Of a DNA stretch of 39,319 bases, positions 24,070 to 37,806 are shown one piece after another. The notes under the pieces are model-generated. The model ran no database searches. It had not been told where the DNA came from and worked only from the letters and a program-made list of their open reading frames with translations. This DNA comes from Streptosporangium minutum. GTDB lineage: Bacteria; Actinomycetota; Actinomycetes; Streptosporangiales; Streptosporangiaceae. Location of the stretch: assembly GCF_002149035.1 (NCBI RefSeq), contig NZ_NGFP01000047.1:1-39319 (forward strand). Direction: 5' to 3'. Both the position numbers and the translations under genes were made by a program. Positions within the stretch are counted from its first letter, which is position 1; each line of letters begins with the position of its first letter.

Positions 24070-25017
24070 TCACTGCTCCAGCGCGGCCCATCTGGTGAGG
24101 ACTTCGCGGGCCAGCTCGCGGTAGGCGCTGGCGCCGAGCGAGGAGGAGTCGAAGCTGGTGATGGGCTCACCGGCCACGGTGGCGTCGGGGAAGCGGACCG
24201 TCCGGTTGATCACCGTGTGGTAGACCTTGTCGTCGAACGCCTCGACCACCCGGGCCAGCACCTCGCGGCCGTGCAGGGTCCGCGCGTCGTACATGGTGGC
24301 GAGCAGGCCCTCGATGACCAGGTCCTCGTTGATGCGCTGCTGGACCTTGATGATGGTGTCCATGAGCAGCGCGACCCCGCGCAGCGCGAAGAACTCACAC
24401 TCCAGCGGCACCATGACGCCGTGCGCGCAGGCCAGCGCGTTGATCGTGAGCAGGCCCAGGGAGGGCTGGCAGTCGATCAGGCACACGTCGTACTCGGGCA
24501 GGAGGGGTTTGATCACCCGGCCGAGCACCTGCTCGCGGGCGACCTCCGTGACGAGCTGGACTTCGGCCGCGGACAGGTCGATGTTGCTGGGCAACAGGTC
24601 CATGCCCTCGACACCGGTCTCCATCAGCACGTCCCTGGCGGTGATCTGCCGCTCCATCAGGAGGTTGTAGACCGTCAGGTCGAGCTGGTGGGGGTTGATC
24701 CCGAGGCCGACGGAGAGGGCGCCCTGCGGGTCGAAGTCGACCAGCAGCACCTTGAGCCCGGCCTCGGCCAGCGCCGCGCCCAGGTTGATGGTGGTGGTCG
24801 TCTTGCCGACGCCGCCCTTCTGGTTGACCATGGCCACGACCCGCGCCGGCCCGTGCACCGTGCGAGGGGGCGGGTCGGGAAAGACCGGGCGGGGTCGCCC
24901 GGTCGGGCCGAGGACTCCCCCAGTGTGAGGGGTCCCGGCGGTCTTCGTGTCCCCCCAGGGATTCTCGGGGTTTCCGGGGGTCGTTCCCCGGACAGAACCG
25001 TCGGCGGTCACAGTCAC
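24070..25017 (-). CDS. Orphan ParA/Soj-family ATPase
   Basis: This 315-residue protein has the deviant Walker A motif KGGVGKTT (about 67-74), LLVDFDPQGALSVGLG and CLIDCQPSLGLLTINAL, which define ParA-type ATPases. Residues 1-58 are an unusual Gly/Pro/Thr-rich extension, probably disordered. No parB or centromere-like repeats are near; such ParA proteins placed before scpA are a constant actinobacterial feature and differ from the replication-origin ParA. A link to ScpAB-dependent chromosome organisation is inferred from synteny. GTG 25017 has GGGAGG 8 nt upstream and is chosen over starts up to 25098. Confidence 0.93.
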   Translation of the reverse strand: MTVTADGSVRGTTPGNPENPWGDTKTAGTPHTGGVLGPTGRPRPVFPDPPPRTVHGPARVVAMVNQKGGVGKTTTTINLGAALAEAGLKVLLVDFDPQGALSVGLGINPHQLDLTVYNLLMERQITARDVLMETGVEGMDLLPSNIDLSAAEVQLVTEVAREQVLGRVIKPLLPEYDVCLIDCQPSLGLLTINALACAHGVMVPLECEFFALRGVALLMDTIIKVQQRINEDLVIEGLLATMYDARTLHGREVLARVVEAFDDKVYHTVINRTVRFPDATVAGEPITSFDSSSLGASAYRELAREVLTRWAALEQ

Positions 25018-25116
25018 CAGTCGAACCTCCCTGACGGCCTCGAACCGGACCGTCCGGACGGACACTATGGCGTCAACACGTATGCGGCAAGGCGGCACGC
25101 CCGGACATAACCAAGG

Positions 25117-26043
25117 TCAATGCCGTGCGCGCGGGTGCGCCGCGGCATAGGCCTCGCGGAGCTTGTCGACCGTGACCAGGGTGTACACCTGCGTGGTGGT
25201 CACCGAGGCGTGGCCGAGCAATTCCTGAACCACCCTAACGTCCACACCCCCGTCTAGGAGGTGCGTTGCGAACGAATGTCGCAAGATATGGGGGGAGATT
25301 CCTGCCAGCCCGCCACGCTCGGCGGCCGCCTGGAGGACCTCCCAGGCGCCCTGTCGGGTGAGCCGGCCGCCCCTGGCGTTGAGGAACAGTCCCGAGGTGC
25401 CCCTTCCGTGGGCGGCGATCCTCGGACGCGCCCGGGCGAGGTAGGCGCCCAGCGCCTCCCTGGCGAAGCGGCCCAGGGGCACCAGGCGGGTGCGCCCGCC
25501 CTTGCCGCGCAGCCGCACCTGCTGGGTGTCGGAGCCCAGGTCGACGTCGTCCACCGCGAGCCCCACGGCCTCGGAGATGCGTGCGCCGGTGCCGTACAGC
25601 AACTCCAGCAGCGCCCGGTTGCGCATCGTCAGCGGTGCGCCCTCGGGGCCGGAGGCGGCGATGAGCCGCTCGACGTCGTCCACGCTGATCGCCTTGGGCA
25701 GCCGCCTGAGCTGCCTCGGCGGCCGCACCCCGTGGGCCGGGTCGTGGCCGGAGACGCCCTCGCGCAGCGCGAAGCGGTGCAGGCCGCGCACCGCGGAGAC
25801 GGCGCGCGCCGCCGAGCTGGCGACGAGGGCCTGGTGCTCCTCGTCGCCCTCCCTGAGCGCGGTCAGGAAGGCCGTGACGTCACCTTCGGCGACCTCGCCG
25901 AAGGTGACGCGTCCACGGCTCTTCAGATGCTCCACATACCGCAGGAGGTCACGGCGGTAGGAGGCCAGTGTGTTGGCAGCCAGGCCACGCTCCAACGCCA
26001 GATGGGCGAGGTAGCTGGAGAGGACGGCCTCCGTCTCGCTCAG
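25117..26043 (-). CDS. xerD: Tyrosine recombinase XerD, probable CTG start
   Basis: This 308-residue recombinase resolves chromosome dimers at dif together with XerC. The catalytic residues are all visible: Arg155 (GTGARISE), Lys181 (RGKGGRTR), His252 and Arg255 ([10 protein letters not shown]), His278 (LLGHAS) and Tyr287 (TTTQVYT). XerD family proteins begin with a helix like the [19 protein letters not shown] seen here. That helix is open only back to the NUDIX stop codon, and the single plausible initiator is CTG at 26043, 5 nt after AGGAGG. A TTG at 25995 would remove this helix and has no ribosome site. It is coupled to the upstream NUDIX gene, 12 bp apart and in the same frame. Confidence 0.93.
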   Translation of the reverse strand: MSETEAVLSSYLAHLALERGLAANTLASYRRDLLRYVEHLKSRGRVTFGEVAEGDVTAFLTALREGDEEHQALVASSAARAVSAVRGLHRFALREGVSGHDPAHGVRPPRQLRRLPKAISVDDVERLIAASGPEGAPLTMRNRALLELLYGTGARISEAVGLAVDDVDLGSDTQQVRLRGKGGRTRLVPLGRFAREALGAYLARARPRIAAHGRGTSGLFLNARGGRLTRQGAWEVLQAAAERGGLAGISPHILRHSFATHLLDGGVDVRVVQELLGHASVTTTQVYTLVTVDKLREAYAAAHPRARH

Positions 26044-26055
26044 GGTGTCCTCCTG

Positions 26056-28505
<2,450 letters not shown>

Positions 28506-29405
28506 ATGTCGATTCGTGGCGTGGTACGGCGTGCCGCCGGCGGCCTCATTCACCGCGGCTGGGCCGCGATCCGGGCGGCCGGCGCGGTGAGCCCGGCCAA
28601 TCCCGCCGGGTACCGCTTCCGCCGCCTCGGCGACGGCGCCTGCCTGTCGTTCCCCGTCGGCGCGATCTTCGGCGAGGCCTGGATCGAGATAGGCGAGCAC
28701 ACCCTGGTCGGCGAGCGCGTCTCCATCTCCGCGGGCATGGGCCCGGGGGTGGACCTGGGTCCGGACTCGATCGTGCGGATCGGCGGGAGCTGCTCGATCG
28801 GCCGGGGCAGCCACATCGTCGGCCACCAGTCGATCGACATCGGCGACCACGTGTTCACCGGCCCGTACGTCTACATCACCGACCAGAACCACGTCTACGA
28901 CGACCCGGAGACGCCGATCGGCCGCCAGTGGCCGCGCAACACCCCCGTGGTCATCGGTTCGGGTTCCTGGCTGGGCACCGGATCGATCATCCTGCCGGGC
29001 ACCCGGATCGGCAGGCAGTGCGTGGTCGCGGGCGGAGCCGTGGTGCGCGGCGAGTTCCCCGACCACAGCGTGATCGCCGGCGTGCCGGCCAAGGTCGTCC
29101 GCCGTTACGTGCCCGGAGACGGGTGGCTGCCGCCCCACCTCAACGGCACCCGCGCCGAACAGGCCGCGCCCTGCGCCGCCGGGATCGCGGAACCCGTCGA
29201 GACCGTGAGGGCCGCGGGGACCGCCGGGATCGCGGAACCCGCCGAGACCGTGAGGGCCGCCGAGCACACCGGGACCACGGGAGACGTGGAGCACGCCGGA
29301 TCCCCGAGCCCCGCCGAGCGCCCCGCGCCTCCCGGGACCGCCGGATCCGTTCAGCGCGTCGCCCCCGCCGGGGCCGCCGGAACCGGGCCGGTCGGCGGCG
29401 CCTGA
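28506..29405 (+). CDS. Hexapeptide-repeat (left-handed beta-helix) acyltransferase
   Basis: This 299-residue protein has a left-handed parallel beta-helix from about residue 58 to 195, seen as repeated [I/V]G-x4 turns (WIEIGEHTLVGERVSISAG, IGRGSHIVGHQSIDIGDHVF, IGSGSWLGTGSIILPGTRIGRQ) and the closing VIAGVPAKVVRRY. Members O-acetylate sugars or transfer other acyl groups, usually on cell-surface glycans. DQNHVYDD carries the likely catalytic His. The last 90 residues are Ala/Glu/Thr/Gly-rich with a repeated AGIAEPxETVRAA unit and look disordered. There is no ribosome site before the ATG. The acceptor is unknown. Confidence 0.88.
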   Translation: MSIRGVVRRAAGGLIHRGWAAIRAAGAVSPANPAGYRFRRLGDGACLSFPVGAIFGEAWIEIGEHTLVGERVSISAGMGPGVDLGPDSIVRIGGSCSIGRGSHIVGHQSIDIGDHVFTGPYVYITDQNHVYDDPETPIGRQWPRNTPVVIGSGSWLGTGSIILPGTRIGRQCVVAGGAVVRGEFPDHSVIAGVPAKVVRRYVPGDGWLPPHLNGTRAEQAAPCAAGIAEPVETVRAAGTAGIAEPAETVRAAEHTGTTGDVEHAGSPSPAERPAPPGTAGSVQRVAPAGAAGTGPVGGA

Positions 29406-29439
29406 CGTCTCCCCCTGGACCGAACAAGGTTCTGGGATT

Positions 29440-29445
29440 TACGGT
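29440..29445 (+). promoter_or_regulatory. -10 box TACGGT of an apparently leaderless transcript
   Basis: TACGGT ends 6 nt before the ATG at 29452, and a TGGACC at 29416-29421 could be the -35 (18-nt spacer). There is no Shine-Dalgarno sequence. Confidence 0.5.
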
Positions 29446-29451
29446 CACGGC

Positions 29452-30615
29452 ATGCGCACCGCGATCTGTGAGAGATTCGGCGTCGAGTTCCCCCTCTTCG
29501 CCTTCAGCCACTGCCGCGACGTGGTCGCCGCGGTGACCAACGCGGGCGGGATGGGCGTGCTCGGCGCCATCGCCTACTCCCCCCGGCAGCTCGACGCGGA
29601 ACTGAACTGGATCGACGAGCGGGTCGGCGGCCGGCCGTACGGCGTGGACGTCCTCGTCCCCGGCGGGGTCGACGCGTCGGCGGCCGACCGGAGCGCCCGG
29701 CTCCTCGACCTCATCCCCGAACGGCACCGCGACTTCGTGACGTACCTGTTCGGCAAGTACGGGGTGAACCTGCCGGAGCCGTTCACCGGGGCCATGTCGA
29801 CCTACGCCGACGAGGTGGGGCGCCGGGTGACCGCCGAGGGCGCGACCGGCCTCGTCGACGTGGCGCTCAAGCACCCGATCGGCCTCATCGCCAGCGCGCT
29901 CGGCCCGCCTCCGCCGGAGATGGCGGCCAAGGCGCGAGAGGCCGGGGTCGCGGTCGCCGCGCTGGTCGGAACGGTCGAGCACGCCCGGCGCCAGGTGGCC
30001 GCGGGGGCCGATGTGATCGTGGCGCAGGGGTCGGAGGCGGGCGGGCACACCGGCGAGATCTCCACGATGGTGCTGGTTCCCCAGGTCGTGGACGCCGTGG
30101 ACGTCCCGGTGCTGGCGGCGGGCGGCATCGCCTGCGGCCGCCAGGCCGCCGCCGCGCTCGCGCTGGGCGCCGAGGGGGTGTGGTGCGGCTCGGTCTGGCT
30201 GACCACGGAGGAGGCCGAGACCCTCCCCTCGGTCAAACGCAAGATGCTGGCCGCCACCTCCTCCGACACCGTCCGGTCCCGGTCGCGGACCGGCAAGCCC
30301 GCCCGGCAGCTGAGGTCCGCCTGGACCGAGGAGTGGGAAGGCGCGCAGGAGAGCCCGGGGCCGCTGCCGATGCCGCTGCAGATGCTGCTGGCCGAGGGGG
30401 CGATGGCCAGGATCGGCCGGGCGGCCGACAGCGGCGACCCCGGCGCCGGGGAGCTCGTCACCTACTTCGTCGGGCAGGTCGTCGGCCAGATGAACCGGGT
30501 CAGACCGGCCCGTCAGGTCGTCTACGACATGATCGAGGAGTTCGCCGCCGCCGTGGAGCGCCTGGAGGCCGTCACCGGCGGCGGGATCCAGCCGGGCCGT
30601 CCCCCGTCATCCTGA
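29452..30615 (+). CDS. Nitronate monooxygenase / NAD(P)H-dependent flavin oxidoreductase
   Basis: This 387-residue TIM-barrel flavoenzyme belongs to the nitronate monooxygenase (2-nitropropane dioxygenase) family. Hallmarks are the AVTNAGGMGVLGA start of the barrel, GADVIVAQGSEAGGHTG (FMN phosphate and active-site His) and VLAAGGIACGRQAAAALALGAEGVWCG. Nitronate oxidation detoxifies propionate-3-nitronate, but many members reduce quinones or act on enoyl-CoA, so the substrate is open. The start is leaderless-like. It stands alone between the acyltransferase and the secreted propeller protein. Confidence 0.9.
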   Translation: MRTAICERFGVEFPLFAFSHCRDVVAAVTNAGGMGVLGAIAYSPRQLDAELNWIDERVGGRPYGVDVLVPGGVDASAADRSARLLDLIPERHRDFVTYLFGKYGVNLPEPFTGAMSTYADEVGRRVTAEGATGLVDVALKHPIGLIASALGPPPPEMAAKAREAGVAVAALVGTVEHARRQVAAGADVIVAQGSEAGGHTGEISTMVLVPQVVDAVDVPVLAAGGIACGRQAAAALALGAEGVWCGSVWLTTEEAETLPSVKRKMLAATSSDTVRSRSRTGKPARQLRSAWTEEWEGAQESPGPLPMPLQMLLAEGAMARIGRAADSGDPGAGELVTYFVGQVVGQMNRVRPARQVVYDMIEEFAAAVERLEAVTGGGIQPGRPPSS

Positions 30616-30765
30616 GGAGGGACGCCCCCTCACCCGCTGGACGGAAATCGTCTCGCCGGCCGGTGGATCGGGGTGGATTTCCCTTGTGAGCAGGTAAGCG
30701 CCGCTCATAACTTCTTCCCTGTTCGCTCCCGCCGACGGATGGGCGGAGCGGTTGTGGAGGGGGTC

Positions 30766-31926
30766 GTGTTGAGCGGAGTTCGTGTTGGTCGCCGGCTGCT
30801 GGCGGCGGCTTCGGGGGGAATCGCGGCGCTGGCCGTGGCGGTCGCGCCGGTCGCGACGGCGCACGCGGCCGAGGATACGGCCAAGGTCGTCGCCAAGGGC
30901 CTCGACAGCCCGCGCGGGCTGTTCTTCGGCCCCGACGGCACGCTTTACATCGCCGAGTCCGGCCACGGCGGCAAGGTCAAGTGCACCACGCCTCCCGCCC
31001 CGAAGGGCGAGAAGGCGGAGAAGATGTGCCTCGGCCTGACCGGCCGGGTGAGCACGCTCAAGGACGGCAAGACCTCGGTGCTCATCGGAGGCCTTCCCTC
31101 GGCGGCCAGCGGCGGGTTCGCGCTCGGCCCGCACGACGTGACGCTCAACGACAAGGGCGACCTGATGGTGACGGTCGGCTTCTCCGGCGACACGGCCCTG
31201 CGCGCCAAGCTCGGCCCCGGGGGCAAGACCCTGGGCACGCTGCTGACGCTCTCCGCGAAGGGCAGGACGATCTCCATCGCCGACCTGGTCGCCCACGAGA
31301 CCCGGCACAACCCCGACGGCAAGGACAAGGGCAGCGCGGTCGACTCCTACCCGTTCGGGGTGGCCCCGCTGCCCGGCGGCGGCGCGCTGGTCGCCGACAC
31401 CGGGGGCAACTCCGTGCTGCGGGTGAGCAAGAAGGGCGGTGTCAGCACCGAGGCGGTCTTCCACGCCCGGTCCGTGGCCGCCCCGCCGGCGCTCAAGATG
31501 CCGAAGGGCAGCAAGATCCCGATGCAGTCGGTGCCGATGGGCATCGCCCTGGGCCCCGACGGGGCCCACTACATCGCCGAGCACGGCGGATTCCCGAACC
31601 CGGAAGGCGCCGCCCGGGTGCTCCGCCTGGAGCGGGGCAAGGTCACCACCGCCGCGAAGGGCTTCACCACGGTGGCCGACGTGACCTTCGACGCCGCCGG
31701 CCGGCTGGTCGTCCTCGGCTCGGTCGGGCCGATCCCCGCCGACGGCATGACCAAGAGCGCCGTCTACCGGATCGAGGCCGACGGCACCCGCACCGAACTT
31801 CTCAAACCCGGCACGCTGGTCACCCCGCTCAGCGTGGCCGTCGGCCCCGACGGTGCCGTTTACGTGGCCAACAAGGCCATGGTGCCCGGCAAGGGCGAGG
31901 TGCTCCGGGTCCCCGTCCCGGAGTAG
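30766..31926 (+). CDS. Secreted ScyD/ScyE-family beta-propeller protein
   Basis: This 386-residue protein has a clear Sec signal peptide (GRRLLAAASGGIAALAVAVAPVA with a likely cut after AHA at about 36). The mature part repeats NHL/SMP-like blades such as LDSPRGLFFGPDGTLYIAESG, SYPFGVAPLPGGGALVADTGGN, VPMGIALGPDGAHYIAEHG and PLSVAVGPDGAVYVANKA. This is the ScyD/ScyE family pattern; the name comes from cyanobacterial scytonemin clusters, but actinomycete members are of unknown function. The GTG at 30766 follows GGAGGGG; an upstream in-frame ATG (30673) would place 31 charged residues before the signal peptide. A strong terminator follows. Confidence 0.88.
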   Translation: MLSGVRVGRRLLAAASGGIAALAVAVAPVATAHAAEDTAKVVAKGLDSPRGLFFGPDGTLYIAESGHGGKVKCTTPPAPKGEKAEKMCLGLTGRVSTLKDGKTSVLIGGLPSAASGGFALGPHDVTLNDKGDLMVTVGFSGDTALRAKLGPGGKTLGTLLTLSAKGRTISIADLVAHETRHNPDGKDKGSAVDSYPFGVAPLPGGGALVADTGGNSVLRVSKKGGVSTEAVFHARSVAAPPALKMPKGSKIPMQSVPMGIALGPDGAHYIAEHGGFPNPEGAARVLRLERGKVTTAAKGFTTVADVTFDAAGRLVVLGSVGPIPADGMTKSAVYRIEADGTRTELLKPGTLVTPLSVAVGPDGAVYVANKAMVPGKGEVLRVPVPE

Positions 31927-31940
31927 CTCTCAGGGGGAAC

Positions 31941-31976
31941 ACGAGGGGCGCGTCCCGTACGGGGTGCGCCCCTCGT
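31941..31976 (+). terminator. Hairpin terminator after the ScyD/ScyE gene
   Basis: ACGAGGGGCGC (31941-31951) pairs with GCGCCCCTCGT (31966-31976), and the loop itself contains the palindrome CCCGTACGGG. It starts 15 bp after the stop codon. Confidence 0.85.
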
Positions 31977-32029
31977 CGTCGCCTGCCGGTCGCCCCGTAC
32001 CCGTCGCCTCGTTTCCCATCGTCCTGCTT

Positions 32030-32156
32030 CCGTCGCCCTGTGTCCGGCCCCCTGTGTCCGTCGCCCTGTGTCCGTCGCCCTGTGTCCGTCTCCCCGTGTC
32101 CGTCGCCCTGTGTCCGTCTCCTCGGGTCCGGCCCCCTTGTGTCCGTCTCCTCGGGT
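32030..32156. repeat. 14-bp minisatellite, nine units
   Basis: Units of the form ccgtcgccctgtgt follow head to tail from 32030 to 32156: four are exact and five vary, one being 15 bp long. Degenerate copies extend to the left. The array lies after the ScyD/ScyE terminator and before the DUF4126 gene; otherwise the 332-bp stretch 31927-32258 holds only the DUF4126 ribosome site. Confidence 0.92.
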
Positions 32157-32258
32157 CCGGTGCCCGGCCCTCTCGCGCTCGGCAATCGCCGCGGTCCGGT
32201 GGGATCCATCGGTGACCGGGAATCGTTGAAGAAGGGGACGAGACACAACGGAGGCACG

Positions 32259-32849
32259 ATGCTCGCGGCACTGACAGGCCTGGGGCTCTCGACCGCGGCG
32301 GGGCTGAACGCCTACATCCCCCTGCTCGTGGTCGGCCTGATCGCCAACTTCACCGATCAGCTGCGGCTGCCACAGGAGTTCGCGTGGCTGTCCAACGGGT
32401 GGGTGCTCGGGATCATCGGCGTGCTGCTGCTCGCCGAGTTCGTGCTTGACAAGGTCCCGGTGGTGGACAGCGTCAATGACATGATCCAGACCGTGGTCCG
32501 CCCGGCCTCCGGCGGCGTGGTGTTCAGCGCCACCGAGGCGGCGGCCCGGCTCGACGGCTCGACCTGGATGAGCCACAACCCCTGGCTGAGCTGGGTGCTG
32601 GGCATCGGGATCGCGCTGGCGGTACACGTGATGAAGACGACCGCCCGGCCCGTGGTCAACGCCTCGACCGCCGGGGTGGGCGCGCCCGTGGTCAGCACGG
32701 TGGAGGACGCCGGAGCGCTCGGCATGAGCCTGATCGCGATCTTCCTGCCGGTCCTGGTCATCGTGGCGGTGGCCGTACTGGCGCTGTTCGCCTGGTGGGC
32801 GATCCGCAAGGTACGGCGGCGGCGCGCGCTGCGACGGAGTCCGGTCTGA
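32259..32849 (+). CDS. DUF4126 family membrane protein
   Basis: This 196-residue protein has four or five hydrophobic helices: GLGLSTAAGLNAYIPLLVVGLI near the N terminus, WVLGIIGVLLLAEFVLDKVP, a Gly/Ala-rich amphipathic middle, LSWVLGIGIALAVHVMK and LIAIFLPVLVIVAVAVLALFAWW, ending in an Arg-rich cytoplasmic tail. GLNAYIPLL and the DKVP-x-VDS-x-ND motif are typical of DUF4126, whose function is unknown. GGAGG lies 4 nt before the ATG at 32259. It is probably monocistronic; the next gene is 67 bp away. Confidence 0.85.
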   Translation: MLAALTGLGLSTAAGLNAYIPLLVVGLIANFTDQLRLPQEFAWLSNGWVLGIIGVLLLAEFVLDKVPVVDSVNDMIQTVVRPASGGVVFSATEAAARLDGSTWMSHNPWLSWVLGIGIALAVHVMKTTARPVVNASTAGVGAPVVSTVEDAGALGMSLIAIFLPVLVIVAVAVLALFAWWAIRKVRRRRALRRSPV

Positions 32850-32916
32850 ACGACGGCCGCGCCCACCTGGGTACGCGGGCTATGCTCGAAACACCCCGTT
32901 CCTCTCCTGCCGGGAG

Positions 32917-33531
32917 GTGGCTTCGATCGGCACTTTCATCACCATCATGCTGGTGATCTTCCTGTTCTTCCTTCTCATGGGAGCGGCCGGGATCTACCTG
33001 CTGGTCAAGGTCGGCAAGAAGGCCACCAAGAAGGCCCGCAAGGTGAGCACCCGTGTCGCCTCCCACGTGGCGGCGATGGGCACCGGCGACGCGGCCGAGA
33101 CCGAGCGGATGCGGCTGGACCTGCGCCGCGAGGTCTCCCTGACCCGCCAGACGGTGGAGCACGCGCTCCGCGACGGATGGGGGCTCGGCGACCTGCCGCA
33201 GCTCGTGGCCGAGATCGGCGCGCACGCCGACCAGCTCGACGCCCAGCTCGGCGTCTACGCCCAGGAGCGCCGCGTGTCCGCCTACGTCGACCACACCGCG
33301 CTCGGCAGGCTGCGTGAGCACCATGCCAAGCTGACCACGGCCTGTGCCCGGATCCGCGCCGACCTGCTCAACGACCAGATGGCGCACGCGGCCGGCGGCA
33401 TCGAGGAGATCCGGAGCCGCACCGACCTGGAGATCGAGGCGCGCCGCCGCGCCCCCGACCCTCTGGACCAGATCGACGAGCTCTACAACCGCACGATGGT
33501 CGACCGCGCCCGCCCCGACGACCAGCGCTGA
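32917..33531 (+). CDS. Membrane-anchored coiled-coil protein, unknown function
   Basis: I do not recognise a family. The 204-residue protein has one N-terminal membrane helix (about 8-31, FITIMLVIFLFFLLMGAAGIYLL), a Lys-rich stop (KVGKKATKKARK) and then a mostly helical, charged body (DLRREVSLTRQTVEHALRD, AEIGAHADQLDAQL, YVDHTALGRLREHHAKL) likely to form coiled coils in the cytoplasm. The start is uncertain: GTG 32917 is directly adjacent to GGGAGG, too close for a normal ribosome site, and no ATG, GTG or TTG occurs at a better distance. A TATGCT box at 32881-32886 may be the -10. Composition is like its neighbours, so it is a real gene. Confidence 0.75.
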   Translation: MASIGTFITIMLVIFLFFLLMGAAGIYLLVKVGKKATKKARKVSTRVASHVAAMGTGDAAETERMRLDLRREVSLTRQTVEHALRDGWGLGDLPQLVAEIGAHADQLDAQLGVYAQERRVSAYVDHTALGRLREHHAKLTTACARIRADLLNDQMAHAAGGIEEIRSRTDLEIEARRRAPDPLDQIDELYNRTMVDRARPDDQR

Positions 33532-33716
33532 ACCGCCGGATCCCGCGTCCCGGCCTCCGGGCCCGGAGTCCGTCTCGGCGCACGCCGGCCTGGTCCGCGC
33601 TCCGTCGTGTGCCGACAGGCGTCAGCTGACGAAGGAGCGGGGGCGGTCGCCCGGGGACCGATCCCCGGGCAACCGGGCAACCGGTCGAGACTCCGGCCCG
33701 GCTGCCCGGGAAGAAG

Positions 33717-33934
33717 ACCTCCGCTTCAGAAGACCCCTTGTTCAGGGGACTCCGGTGCTCAGAAGATCCCGGGTGCTCAGAAGATCCCGGCGCTCAAGAG
33801 ACCCCTGTCCAGGAGCCCCCTGCTCAGAAGACCCGGGTGCTCAAGAGACCCCCGCTCAGAAGACCTCTGCCCAGGAGACCCCTGCCCAGGAGACTTCGGC
33901 GCTTAGGAGAGCTCTGCTCAGGGGACTCCGGTGC

Positions 33935-33950
<16 letters not shown>
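33717..33950. repeat. Degenerate ~17-bp minisatellite overlapping the uvrB stop codon
   Basis: Variants of ggtgctcagaagatcccg repeat about twelve times. The phrase tcaggggactccggtgctca occurs both at 33742 and at 33918, where its last TCA is the uvrB stop codon on the other strand. The array therefore includes the final uvrB codons. The rest of 33532-33716 shows no gene. Confidence 0.88.
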
Positions 33951-36070
<2,120 letters not shown>

Positions 36071-36219
36071 CGACATTCCTCCGCCGGCCGCGTCACGCCA
36101 GGCGGTTTCAATCGGGCGGCAAGCGGATCGCAACCCGGATGCTCTTTACTTTTCCGCGTGCGCCCGCCTACCAAGCGTGATATATCGGGCTTTCCACACA
36201 TATCTACCTCGGAGGTTTG

Positions 36220-37806
36220 ATGGCCCGGCCAAGAGAGGCCATGCAGTCGGCGATGGCCGCCGCGCAGGCGATAGGGCAGGGAGGCGACCCGCGGCAGGTG
36301 GTGGGCCAGCTGGCCAACCAGGCGCTGGGGCAGGCGGGCGGTGAGAAGGGTTTCGCGCTCAACCCCTCCGACTTCCTGGCCGCCCGCGACCAGGGCGCGT
36401 CCCTGGGCACGGTCATCGAGGCCCGCGGCGCGTCGCTGAACGAGGCCGGCGAGATCGTCAACCGCAGCTTCACCGGCAACGGCCCGGACGGCCAGGCGGT
36501 CCACGTGATCTCGCCGGTGGTGATCCCCAAGAGCACCACGGCCCGGGTGGTCGTCCCCCTGATCGTGCTGGCGGTGCTCGGCCTGGCCGGTCTGATCGCC
36601 ACCGGCCTCCCCGAGGGCGCGCGGGTGCTGTTCGGCCCGCACTACTGGGCCGTGCTGGTGCTGGCCGCCGCGTTCCTGTGGTGGCGGCGGAGCGTGGTGA
36701 TGGTGCCCGAGGGCTGCAAGGCTCTGATCACCAAGTTCGGCAAGCTCGTGCAGATCGCCGAGCCGGGCAGGGTGACACTGCTCAACCCGTGGAAGCGGGT
36801 CAGCTACATCGTCAACACCACCCGCGAATACCCCTTCAACGCCCCCATCCGCGAGGCGCCGACCCAGCAGGGCGTCAAGGCCAGTGTGGACCTGTTCCTG
36901 CAGTTCCGGATCGAGGACCCGGCCGAGTTCATCTTCGTCCTCGGCTCGGTCAGCGGCTTCCAGGCCAAGCTGCAGAACGCCATCAGCGAGGTCACCCGCT
37001 CCCTCATCTACGCCCAGCGCGCCGAGGACATCTACGACCTGGTCGGGGAGAGCACCATGGGCATGCTGGACAACCTCAACCAGCAGTTCCTGCCCGCCGT
37101 ACGGCTCACCGACGTCAACATCACCCACGCCGAGCCGTCCAGCCAGGAGTACCGGATGGACCTGGCCGCCCCGGAGATGATCAGGGTCGCCAAGGAGGCC
37201 TACACCTACGAGTACGAGCTCCAGCTGCGCAAGGAGCAGAACGAGGGCGACCTGATCAAGGAGCTCGCCGGGCTGCAGGAGCAGCTCTCGGCCATCCACG
37301 CCGAGATCGCCGGATACCAGGCCCGGATGGACACCGCGCTGGAGCGCGCGTCCCACCAGGCGAAGGCGCAGGCGGGCCAGCGGCTGGTGGAGGCGGAGTC
37401 CACCGCCAAGGCCAACGCCGCGCTGCTGGAGGCGCAGGCGCTGGACATCCGCGCGCTGAGCGCGGCCGAGGCGCCGGAGATCCTGGAGTACCGGTTCCAG
37501 CAGGACCTGCTCGACAAGCTGGAGTCCGTGGCCTCCCACCTGCCCCGCGTGGTGCAGGTCGGCGAGGCGACCGACATCGACCTGCTCGCCCTGGCCGGGC
37601 AGCTGGTCGGCAGCCGGGAGGCGCAGCTGTTCTCCGCGGCGGACATGACGGCGATCAGGGAACGGATCACCGAGATCGGCAGGCGGGTCGAGGGCCGCGA
37701 GGCGGAGATCACCGCCCTGCTCAACCCGGTCGCGGAGACCGCGGCGCCCGCCGTACGGGAGACCGCGGCGCCCATCGCACAGGAAGAGGCCAGAGATGAG
37801 CAGTGA
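36220..37806 (+). CDS. SPFH (stomatin/flotillin-like) membrane protein 1
   Basis: This 528-residue protein has a cytosolic Ala/Gly/Gln-rich N terminus (1-105), two membrane helices (about 108-130 and 142-160), an SPFH/Band 7 domain (about 162-320, beginning VVMVPEGCKALITKFGKLVQIAEPGRVTLL) and a long coiled coil (about 330-410). SPFH proteins form large rings or scaffolds that organise membrane domains. The N-terminal block and the two helices before the domain are unusual. The motif PVVIPK just before the first helix is shared with the next protein. GGAGG lies 4 nt before the ATG. The gene overlaps the next one by 11 bp. Confidence 0.88.
   Translation: MARPREAMQSAMAAAQAIGQGGDPRQVVGQLANQALGQAGGEKGFALNPSDFLAARDQGASLGTVIEARGASLNEAGEIVNRSFTGNGPDGQAVHVISPVVIPKSTTARVVVPLIVLAVLGLAGLIATGLPEGARVLFGPHYWAVLVLAAAFLWWRRSVVMVPEGCKALITKFGKLVQIAEPGRVTLLNPWKRVSYIVNTTREYPFNAPIREAPTQQGVKASVDLFLQFRIEDPAEFIFVLGSVSGFQAKLQNAISEVTRSLIYAQRAEDIYDLVGESTMGMLDNLNQQFLPAVRLTDVNITHAEPSSQEYRMDLAAPEMIRVAKEAYTYEYELQLRKEQNEGDLIKELAGLQEQLSAIHAEIAGYQARMDTALERASHQAKAQAGQRLVEAESTAKANAALLEAQALDIRALSAAEAPEILEYRFQQDLLDKLESVASHLPRVVQVGEATDIDLLALAGQLVGSREAQLFSAADMTAIRERITEIGRRVEGREAEITALLNPVAETAAPAVRETAAPIAQEEARDEQ

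Noticed and set aside
24070-25116. Replication-origin parAB-parS locus
   Set aside because: No ParB gene and no parS-like sequence is present; the gene sits in the scpAB cluster, which is the orphan ParA context.
36071-36219. LexA/SOS box upstream of uvrB
   Set aside because: No GAAC-N4-GTTC dyad or similar is present between uvrB and the SPFH operon.
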